DNA of 12,221 bases from Candidatus Intestinimonas stercorigallinarum. Its GTDB lineage: Bacteria > Bacillota > Clostridia > Oscillospirales > Oscillospiraceae. The notes below the pieces were generated by a model. It had not been told where the DNA came from. It saw only the letters and a program-made list of their open reading frames with translations, and searched no databases. The position numbers and the translations under genes are program-made. Location of the stretch: assembly GCA_019115345.1 (NCBI GenBank), contig DXDV01000020.1, positions 1 to 12,221 of the forward strand. Reading direction: 5' to 3'. This document shows positions 1 to 5,253 of the stretch, in pieces; the stretch's first letter is position 1; each line of letters starts with the position of its first letter.

Positions 1-600
1 GTGGTCATGCCGGTGGTGAAGACCCTGGAGGTCTCCCTGGGGGTGGAGTACGTCTACGGCGGCGGCATCACGGAGGAGAACTTCGACCGCTACGTGACGG
101 TGGACATCCAGCCTGGATCCATCCAGGTCTCCGGTGACGAGGCTGATGTCTCCTACTTGGAGGGCAAGACCATCACCGTCGGAAGGATCGATCTGTCACA
201 GGTGATCCAGGAGGAGCAGGAGTTTGTCTTCCCCATTGAGCTGACACCGGAGCTGAGCAACGACAGCGGCATCACCCAGGCCACGGTGACCGTCACCATC
301 CAGGGTCTGGAGACCAAGACGGTGGAGACCTCCAACATCGACATCATCAACACGCCGGAGGGCTTTACCGCCGAAGCGGTGACGCAGTCGCTCCAGGTGC
401 AGGTGCGGGGACCCGCAGACGCCCTGGAGACCGTGGAGGGCTATCAGCTCCGGGTGGTGGTAGACCTGGAGGGCCAGACCCTCCGGCAGGCCCAGTTCCC
501 CTTCACGCCCAAAATCTATTTGGACGGCGATGAGCGCTGCGGGGTGGTCAGCTCCGGCAGCAGCGGCTATGTCGTCGTCGTCAATATCCAAACACAATAG
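1..600 (+). CDS. cdaR: YbbR/CdaR-like protein, 3' part (5' end outside window)
   Basis: C-terminal 199 residues of what looks like a YbbR-domain protein, ending at a TAG at 598-600. The stretch is almost all predicted beta-strand. It shows YbbR-type repeats: a unit around residues 30-100 (PGSIQVSG, then a hydrophobic strand before 'IDLSQV' and 'EFVFPIEL') and a second unit around residues 120-199 containing 'LQVQVRGPADAL', 'RVVVDL' and a strand-rich end. Known family role: CdaR is a membrane-anchored extracytoplasmic protein that modulates the diadenylate cyclase CdaA, and cdaA normally lies directly upstream. No N-terminal membrane segment is visible here, which fits a gene cut by the window edge. 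The GTG at position 1 is probably only an internal valine codon. The family is clear from the repeat pattern, but the exact orthology to CdaR rests on context that is not visible. The next gene starts 13 nt after the stop. Confidence 0.72.
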   Translation: MVMPVVKTLEVSLGVEYVYGGGITEENFDRYVTVDIQPGSIQVSGDEADVSYLEGKTITVGRIDLSQVIQEEQEFVFPIELTPELSNDSGITQATVTVTIQGLETKTVETSNIDIINTPEGFTAEAVTQSLQVQVRGPADALETVEGYQLRVVVDLEGQTLRQAQFPFTPKIYLDGDERCGVVSSGSSGYVVVVNIQTQ

Positions 601-613
601 GAGAATCGGTGAC

Positions 614-1033
614 ATGACGCAAACCGCACAGATCAAACAGACCTTTCCCAACGGCACCGCCATGGTGGCGGTGGTACGGCAGGGCGCCTGCGCGCACAAC
701 TGCTCCGAATGCGGCGGCTGTATGACGGCCGCTCAGCCTACCGTCACCGCCATGGCGGAGAACACGGTAGGCGCCCAGGTGGGCGACGTGGTGGTGGTGG
801 AGACGGAGAACGCCCAGCTCATGGGGGTCATCGCCTTTGTCTACCTGGTGCCCATGGTGCTGCTGCTGGCCGGCTATCTGCTGGCCCAGGCCTTCGGCCT
901 CACCCAGGGCTGGTGCATTCTCGCCGGCGGCGCGGCCTTTGCCGTCAGCGTGCTGCTCATCGTGGCGCTGGACCGGCGGGTCAAGCGCCGCAAGTCCATT
1001 CAGTTCCGCATCGTGGCCCGTAAGGGAGTCTGA
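614..1033 (+). CDS. RseC/SoxR-reducing-type membrane protein
   Basis: A 139-residue protein resembling the RseC/MucC (SoxR_C) family. The N-terminal part carries four clustered cysteines, C26-x3-C30-x2-C33-x2-C36, followed by a small beta domain with 'VGDVVVVE' (about residues 56-63). Two hydrophobic membrane segments follow (about 71-92 and 101-119), then a basic tail 'RRVKRRK' that should face the cytoplasm. Known family: RseC relatives occur with Rnf-type electron-transfer complexes and in E. coli take part in reducing SoxR; they are also found alone in anaerobes. Here it is not next to rnf genes, so the electron partner is unknown. The start at 614 is chosen because TAGGAG at 598-603 lies 10 nt upstream; an in-frame ATG at 530 lies inside the upstream gene and gives a tail unlike the family. 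The stop overlaps the next start by one base (TGATG). Confidence 0.8.
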   Translation: MTQTAQIKQTFPNGTAMVAVVRQGACAHNCSECGGCMTAAQPTVTAMAENTVGAQVGDVVVVETENAQLMGVIAFVYLVPMVLLLAGYLLAQAFGLTQGWCILAGGAAFAVSVLLIVALDRRVKRRKSIQFRIVARKGV

Positions 1034-1908
1034 TGTTCGGCTATGTGGTCCCCCTGCGCGGGGAACTGAAGGTCCGGGAGCTGGACGCCTACCAAGGGGT
1101 GTACTGCGGGCTGTGCCACACTTTGGGACGGCGGTACGGTTTTTTGCCCCGCCTGCTGCTGAACTATGATTACGCCTTCCTGGCCATGGTCCTTGCCCAT
1201 CCGGATGAGGGGGTGGACCTGGAGCGCCGCCGCTGTGTGGCCTGTCCTCTCCGGGGAAAGCGGGTATGTACGGCACGGCCGGGCCTGGATACGGCCGCCG
1301 ACGAGAGCGTCATCCTCACCTATTGGAAGCTGCGGGACAGTGTGGCCGATCGGGGCTTTTTCCGGGGGCTGCCTGCCCGCGTGCTGAGTCTGCTTCTCCG
1401 CCCGTCCTATCGGAAGGCCGCCCGGAGGAGGCCGGAATTCGACCGGCAGACTGTGTCCTGTCTGGAGGAGCTGCGTGGTCTGGAGGCGGACAAGTCCCCC
1501 TCCATGGACCGGACGGCGGATACCTTTGCCCGCATCCTGGCGGCGGCGGCTCCCGCCACTGGGGATCGGGATCGGGACCGGGCCCAGGCACAGCTGCTTT
1601 ACCATATAGGCCGGTGGATCTACCTGGTGGATGCCTGGGACGATCTGGAAGAGGACCGGGCGGCGGGGCGCTACAATCCTCTGCTCCTCCGGTTCCCAGA
1701 CGGGCCGGAGGCCCACCGGGAGGAGATCCGCCTCACGCTGACCCACTCGCTGAACCTGGCAATTTCCGCTTGGAACCTCACCGGCGCCGGCGCGTGGAAC
1801 GGCGTTGTCCTGAACATCCTCTGCCTGGGCCTGCCCATGGTGGAGGAGGCCGTTTTCACCGGACAGTGGAGGCGGCGCAAGAAAGAAAACAGGGAGAATG
1901 TGCTATGA
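1033..1908 (+). CDS. DUF5685-like protein with Cys pairs and an Asp-rich helix
   Basis: A 291-residue protein that I recognise as DUF5685-like; no function is established. The N-terminus has the typical 'MFGYV' opening and a Y-C25-G-L-C28 pair, then 'NYDYAFL' (44-50), then a second cysteine set C68-x2-C71-x7-C79. The rest looks alpha-helical. A helix near 90-106 carries several acidic residues (D90, E91, D102, D106), and residues 195-216 hold D200-x2-D203-D204-x3-D208 followed by 'GRYNPLL'. The spacing of acidic residues resembles the metal-binding Asp motifs of all-helical isoprenoid synthases, but that is only an analogy. No signal peptide or clear membrane segment is seen. It is translationally coupled on both sides: the start overlaps the upstream stop by one base, and its TGA overlaps the start of the J-domain gene in an ATGA. 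The cysteines could bind a metal or Fe-S cluster. Confidence 0.75.
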   Translation: MFGYVVPLRGELKVRELDAYQGVYCGLCHTLGRRYGFLPRLLLNYDYAFLAMVLAHPDEGVDLERRRCVACPLRGKRVCTARPGLDTAADESVILTYWKLRDSVADRGFFRGLPARVLSLLLRPSYRKAARRRPEFDRQTVSCLEELRGLEADKSPSMDRTADTFARILAAAAPATGDRDRDRAQAQLLYHIGRWIYLVDAWDDLEEDRAAGRYNPLLLRFPDGPEAHREEIRLTLTHSLNLAISAWNLTGAGAWNGVVLNILCLGLPMVEEAVFTGQWRRRKKENRENVL

Positions 1909-2513
1909 ACGATCCATACAGCGTCCTGGGAGTAAGTCCTGACGCCAGCGATGACGAGATCAAGAAGGCTTACCGGGAGCTGGCCCGGAAGTACCATCCG
2001 GACAATTATCAAAACAATCCTCTGGCCGATCTGGCGGAGGAGAAGATGAAAGAGATCAACGAGGCATACGACCTCATCAATAAGCAGCGGGCCGGCCGGG
2101 GGAGCGGCGGCTATCAGAGCGCCTACCAGCAGCAGGGCGGCTACCGGCAGCAGAGCCAGCGCCAGTCCGGCGGAAGCGCCACGGTCTATGCCCGGGCCCG
2201 CCAGGCCATCAATCTGGGGGACTTGACCCAGGCCGAGCAGCTGCTCCAGACCGTACCGGGACAGGACGCCGAGTGGCATTTTCTCATGGGCTCCATTGCC
2301 TACCGCAAGGGCTGGCTGGACGAGGCCATGCAGCAGTATCAGATGGCCTGCAACATGGACCCGGGCAACCCGGAGTACCGGCAGGCGTACAACATGATGC
2401 GGCAGGGGGGACAGTCCTACCGTCCTTACGGTTACAACAGCGGGATGGACTCCTGTGACTGTTGTACCACCATGCTCTGCCTCAACTGCCTGTGCGGCGG
2501 CTGTGGGAACTGA
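1905..2513 (+). CDS. J-domain protein with TPR-like region and Cys-rich tail
   Basis: A 202-residue protein with an N-terminal J domain (about 3-60) that has the diagnostic HPD at 31-33, 'DPYSVLGV' at the start and 'INEAYDLI' in the last helix. This should stimulate the ATPase of a DnaK-type Hsp70. A Gly/Gln/Tyr-rich linker follows (about 64-92, with GGY at 68-70 and 78-80), then TPR-like helices (about 94-165; 'ARQAINLGDLTQAEQLL' and 'GSIAYRKGWLDEAMQQYQMA'). The last 19 residues hold seven cysteines (C184, C186, C187, C192, C195, C197, C200). It lacks the central zinc-finger and C-terminal substrate domains of true DnaJ, so it is a specialised (class III-like) co-chaperone rather than dnaJ itself. 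The start at 1905 lies in an ATGA overlap with the upstream stop. A much longer open frame back to 1266 exists only because GC-rich DNA lacks stops. Confidence 0.88.
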   Translation: MNDPYSVLGVSPDASDDEIKKAYRELARKYHPDNYQNNPLADLAEEKMKEINEAYDLINKQRAGRGSGGYQSAYQQQGGYRQQSQRQSGGSATVYARARQAINLGDLTQAEQLLQTVPGQDAEWHFLMGSIAYRKGWLDEAMQQYQMACNMDPGNPEYRQAYNMMRQGGQSYRPYGYNSGMDSCDCCTTMLCLNCLCGGCGN

Positions 2514-2514
2514 T

Positions 2515-3051
2515 ATGGGTGGTAAGCGATCCTATACAGGGCGTCTGGCGCTGTCGGCCGTATTGACGGCCCTTTCGCTGGTGGTGCTGTGGGGGGCTCA
2601 GATGGTCCCGTGGGGACGCATGGGATTGGTGGCTGTGGCCGGATTGATGCCGGCCGCCGCGGTGATCTCCGCCGGGCCGGCGGCGGGCGGCCTGTGTTGG
2701 GGCGGTACGTCTCTGCTGGCCCTGATCCTGTTGCCGGACAAGGGCTGCGGACTGCTCTATCTGCTCTTTTTTGGGCTCTACCCCCTGGTGAAGTACGCCG
2801 CAGAGCGTCTGCGCCGGCTGCCTCTGGAGCTGGCGGTAAAGCTGATCTTTTTTAATGTGGTCCTTACGGTGCTCTGGGTTGGCCTCCGAAGCGTTTTCCT
2901 GTGGGGCCTGCCCCAGGCGGAGGAGCTGAGGTGGCTCCTCTATCCCGCCGGAAATGTGGTGTTTCTGGCCTATGATTTCGGCTTTACAAAGCTGATCGGG
3001 TTTTATATCGCCCGTGTGGACAGGCCCATGCGCCGCGGCCGGGGCCGATGA
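2515..3051 (+). CDS. Polytopic membrane protein of unknown function
   Basis: A 178-residue hydrophobic protein with about five or six predicted membrane segments (roughly 11-30, 36-53, 56-74, 78-92, 107-130, 141-166), a short basic N-terminus (GGKRSYTGR) and an Arg-rich C-terminus (RPMRRGRGR). The size and helix layout recall substrate-binding S-components of ECF transporters and similar small Clostridia membrane proteins, but I see no motif that settles it. The start at 2515 is one nucleotide after the stop of the J-domain gene, so coupling is likely; the upstream GTGGGA at 2503-2508 is a weak ribosome site. An in-frame ATG at 2455 lies inside the J-domain gene and would add non-hydrophobic residues. 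Function not recognised. Confidence 0.75.
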   Translation: MGGKRSYTGRLALSAVLTALSLVVLWGAQMVPWGRMGLVAVAGLMPAAAVISAGPAAGGLCWGGTSLLALILLPDKGCGLLYLLFFGLYPLVKYAAERLRRLPLELAVKLIFFNVVLTVLWVGLRSVFLWGLPQAEELRWLLYPAGNVVFLAYDFGFTKLIGFYIARVDRPMRRGRGR

Positions 3052-3084
3052 AGCGGGAAACTGACGAGATGATGAGAGAAGAAA

Positions 3085-3090
3085 GGGGAG
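3085..3090 (+). promoter_or_regulatory. Ribosome binding site supporting the TTG start of yicC
   Basis: GGGGAG lies 7 nt before the TTG at 3098. The nearest in-frame ATG (3110) would be 19 nt away, too far, so this site favours the rare TTG start. Confidence 0.7.
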
Positions 3091-3097
3091 ACCACCC

Positions 3098-3976
3098 TTG
3101 GTCCGCAGTATGACTGGCTATGGCAGGGGAGAGGCCGCCTTACACGGCCGCTCCATCGTGGTGGAGGTCCGGGCGGTGAACAACCGCTATCTGGACTGCG
3201 CCATCAAGATGCCGAGAGCGTATATCTTTGCCGAGGACGCCATGAAGACCCGAGTCCAGGCGGCCACCTCCCGGGGAAAGGTGGATGTCTTTGTCACCTT
3301 GGAAAGCACGGGCGCCGACGCTGTCACCGTAAAGGTGAACCACCCCGTGGCCGCCGGTTATATCACGGCACTGAAGGAGCTCAAGGAAACCTACCAGCTT
3401 CTGGGAATGGCTGACCTGCCTATGGTGGCTCGCTTCCCCGATGTGCTCCAGGTGGAGAAGGCGCCGGAGAACATCGAGGAGGCTGCTGGCGACATCTGCG
3501 CTGTGCTGGACCTGGCTCTTGCCGATTTCACCGGTATGCGGGAGCGGGAGGGAGAGCGGCTGCGCGCCGACATCCTCGCCCGGGCCGACGCTATCGAAGC
3601 CCTGGTGGCCAAGGTGGAGGAGCAAAGCCCCCGCACCGTGGCGGAGTACCGGACCCGCCTGGAAAACCGGATGCGGGAGGTTCTTCAGAATCAGCAGATA
3701 GAGGAGAGCCGTATTCTCACCGAGGCGGCCATTTTTGCCGATAAGGTGGCGGTGGATGAGGAGACGGTCCGCCTGCGCAGCCACCTCTCTCAGCTCCGGA
3801 CCCTGCTCTCCCAAGGCGGGCCCATCGGCCGAAAGCTGGATTTCCTGATCCAGGAGTTCAACCGGGAGGCCAACACCATCGGCTCCAAGTGCAACGATTT
3901 GGAGATCTCCCGCTATGTCATCGACATGAAGGCGGAGATCGAGAAGATCCGGGAGCAGGTACAGAACATCGAGTGA
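3098..3976 (+). CDS. yicC: YicC/YloC family endoribonuclease
   Basis: A 292-residue full-length member of the YicC/YloC family. The N-terminus reads 'VRSMTGYGRGEA', matching the family's near-invariant SMTG(F/Y)G opening, followed by 'VEVRAVNNRYLD' (about 22-33). The C-terminal DUF1732 region contains 'GGPIGRKLDFLIQEFNREAN' (240-259), then 'TIGSK', the most conserved part of the family, and a charged helix to the end. Known family: E. coli YicC is an endoribonuclease that acts on small RNAs, and the B. subtilis member is YloC; the protein is cytoplasmic. The start is TTG, chosen from the ribosome site at 3085-3090 and because it restores the usual residues before SMTG. Next to remA and gmk, as in many Firmicutes. 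The gap to remA is 13 nt. Confidence 0.93.
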   Translation: MVRSMTGYGRGEAALHGRSIVVEVRAVNNRYLDCAIKMPRAYIFAEDAMKTRVQAATSRGKVDVFVTLESTGADAVTVKVNHPVAAGYITALKELKETYQLLGMADLPMVARFPDVLQVEKAPENIEEAAGDICAVLDLALADFTGMREREGERLRADILARADAIEALVAKVEEQSPRTVAEYRTRLENRMREVLQNQQIEESRILTEAAIFADKVAVDEETVRLRSHLSQLRTLLSQGGPIGRKLDFLIQEFNREANTIGSKCNDLEISRYVIDMKAEIEKIREQVQNIE

Positions 3977-3989
3977 GAGGAAGCGCGGC

Positions 3990-4268
3990 ATGAAGCTCAT
4001 TAACATCGGTTTTGGGAACATGGTCTCAGCGGGCCGGCTGGTGGCGGTGGTAAGTCCTGAGTCCGCGCCCATCAAGCGGATGGTCCAGGAGGCAAGGGAC
4101 CGGGGCGTCCTCATCGACGCCACCTTTGGACGGCGGACCCGTTCGGTGCTGGTCATGGACAGCGACCACGTGGTGCTCTCCGCCATTCAACCGGAAAAGG
4201 TGGCCGGGCGGCTCTCCGGAGGAGAGGCATCCGGTGATGTCGAGGAAGAGGAGGATGAGGGCCAATGA
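3990..4268 (+). CDS. remA: RemA-like DUF370 DNA-binding regulator
   Basis: A 92-residue protein with very strong similarity to RemA (DUF370): 'LINIGFGNMVSAGRLVAVVS' at 3-22, then 'PESAPIKR', 'EARDRGVLIDATFGRRTR' at 34-51 and 'DSDHVVLSAIQPE' at 57-69. Known family: B. subtilis RemA is an oligomeric DNA-binding protein that activates biofilm matrix genes and some osmoprotection genes; the basic GRRTR patch is the likely DNA-contacting part. In Clostridia the gene is widespread next to gmk, where its targets are largely unknown. The last 15 residues are an acidic tail (EASGDVEEEEDEGQ) beyond the conserved core. A GAGAGGAA ribosome site at 3975-3982 precedes the ATG at a good distance. The stop overlaps the gmk start in an ATGA, implying coupled translation. 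Confidence 0.92.
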   Translation: MKLINIGFGNMVSAGRLVAVVSPESAPIKRMVQEARDRGVLIDATFGRRTRSVLVMDSDHVVLSAIQPEKVAGRLSGGEASGDVEEEEDEGQ

Positions 4269-4870
4269 AGAAAAAAACGCATGGCGAGCTCATCGTCCTC
4301 TCCGGCCCCTCCGGCGTAGGCAAGAGCACGGTCATCGCCGAGCTGCTGGGACAGCGGCAGGACATCTATTTTTCCGTCTCCTTTACCACCCGGAAGCCCC
4401 GGGTGGGGGAGGCCGACGGTGTCAACTATCATTTTGTGGACCGTGCGGAATTTGAGGGGATGATCCAGCGGGGAGAGCTGCTGGAGCACGCCGAGTATGT
4501 GGGGAACTACTACGGCACCTCCCTCAAGATCATCCAGGAGAAGCTGGACGCCGGCATCGACGTACTGCTGGACATCGAGGTCCAGGGGGCGGCCGAGGTC
4601 CGGGCAAAGTGTCCCGAGGCGGTGCTCATCTTCATCATCCCGCCCTCCTTCGAGGAGCTCTCCCGCCGCCTGCGTGGGCGCAACACCGACAGCGAGGAGG
4701 TCATCGCCGGACGGCTAGCCAAGGCCCGGCAGGAATATGCCCAGATCCCCAGCTACGACTATCTGGTGGTCAATGACAAGGTCTCCGAGGCCGCCGCTGA
4801 GATCATCGCCATTCTGATGGCCGAGGACTGCCGGACCAGAAACCGCCAACACCTGGTGGAGGGGATCTGA
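4265..4870 (+). CDS. gmk: Guanylate kinase
   Basis: A 201-residue complete guanylate kinase, which converts GMP and ATP to GDP and ADP in the cytoplasm. The P-loop GPSGVGKS is at 14-21. The GMP-binding region 'TTRKPRVGEADGVNYHF' is at 41-57, 'DIEVQGA' at 103-109, and the lid arginines are in 'RLRGRNTDS' at 135-143. Length and motif order are normal for the family. It starts in an ATGA overlap with remA, and its ribosome site (AGGAGG-type, about 4247-4256) lies inside the remA tail. It supplies GDP/GTP and is commonly found beside rpoZ, as here; both connect to (p)ppGpp physiology in other bacteria, but nothing in the sequence shows such control in this organism. Confidence 0.97.
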   Translation: MKKKTHGELIVLSGPSGVGKSTVIAELLGQRQDIYFSVSFTTRKPRVGEADGVNYHFVDRAEFEGMIQRGELLEHAEYVGNYYGTSLKIIQEKLDAGIDVLLDIEVQGAAEVRAKCPEAVLIFIIPPSFEELSRRLRGRNTDSEEVIAGRLAKARQEYAQIPSYDYLVVNDKVSEAAAEIIAILMAEDCRTRNRQHLVEGI

Positions 4871-4922
4871 TGCTCTCCCCGCCGGTTCCATGCCGGACCT
4901 GTGCCGGCGCAATGAAACGCAC

Positions 4923-4929
4923 AAAGGAG
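4923..4929 (+). promoter_or_regulatory. Ribosome binding site of rpoZ
   Basis: AAAGGAG lies 11 nt before the first of two in-frame ATGs (4941 and 4944). The spacing is slightly long for 4941 and too long for 4944, so 4941 is preferred. Confidence 0.65.
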
Positions 4930-4940
4930 TTTGATCTGTT

Positions 4941-5150
4941 ATGATGCTTTATCCCGCCATGAAGGACCTTTTGGCCCAGGTGCCCAGCCGCTATCAGCTG
5001 GTGAATGTGGTGGCCCACCGGGCCCGCCAGATCGCCGCTGAGGCCGAGGAGGGCGGCTATCCCCTCAACGACAAGCCTGTGACCATTGCGGTTCGGGAGA
5101 TCGCCGAGGGCAAGGTGGACCTGAGCCTGCCCACGCAGCAGCAGTCTTAA
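4941..5150 (+). CDS. rpoZ: DNA-directed RNA polymerase omega subunit
   Basis: A 69-residue protein matching the omega subunit (RpoZ/RPB6 family). The hallmark 'SRYQLVNVVAHRARQI' is at 16-31 and is followed by 'KPVTIAVREIAEGKV' at 45-59, the usual second conserved block. Omega binds the beta' subunit and helps assemble and stabilise RNA polymerase. The length is normal for Firmicutes, where omega is short. It lies 70 nt after gmk and 103 nt before priA. That stretch on the gmk side has no clear promoter or terminator that I can defend, so cotranscription with gmk is likely. Confidence 0.93.
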   Translation: MMLYPAMKDLLAQVPSRYQLVNVVAHRARQIAAEAEEGGYPLNDKPVTIAVREIAEGKVDLSLPTQQQS

Positions 5151-5166
5151 TGGGCGTCCGGGGAGG

Positions 5167-5220
5167 CTGGGCGCGTCCCCAGGCGTAATGGAAGTGCCGG
5201 ACGGGCGGTGAGCCCCCGGC
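5167..5220 (+). promoter_or_regulatory. Two GC-rich hairpins in the rpoZ-priA gap
   Basis: The 103-nt gap between rpoZ and priA holds two possible stem-loops. The first is CTGGG (5167-5171) with CCCAG (5178-5182), loop 6 nt. The second is GCCGG (5196-5200) with CCGGC (5216-5220), stacked on GGGC (5203-5206) with GCCC (5212-5215), with a 2-nt bulge and a 5-nt loop. The second is followed by a broken pyrimidine tract, GCTTGCCTTTTCT. This could be a weak terminator or attenuator, but the T-run has only four T and lies 7 nt from the stem. In GC-rich DNA such stems also arise by chance. Confidence 0.35.
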
Positions 5221-5238
5221 GCTTGCCTTTTCTGACGG

Positions 5239-5246
5239 AAGGAGAG
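5239..5246 (+). promoter_or_regulatory. Ribosome binding site supporting the GTG start of priA
   Basis: AAGGAGAG ends 7 nt before the GTG at 5254, an ideal distance. It fixes GTG rather than a later ATG as the priA start. Confidence 0.75.
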
Positions 5247-5253
5247 AACAGCG

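Noticed and set aside
1266..1904. In-frame upstream extension of the J-domain gene
   Set aside because: The extension is the DUF5685-like gene read in another frame, giving Gly/Pro/Arg-rich nonsense. The J domain begins normally at 1905 in an ATGA overlap.
4881..4913. Three GCCGG units at an 11-nt spacing (4881, 4892, 4903) between gmk and rpoZ
   Set aside because: Only five of 11 bases repeat, and GCCGG is common in this GC-rich window, so it does not qualify as a real repeat or operator.
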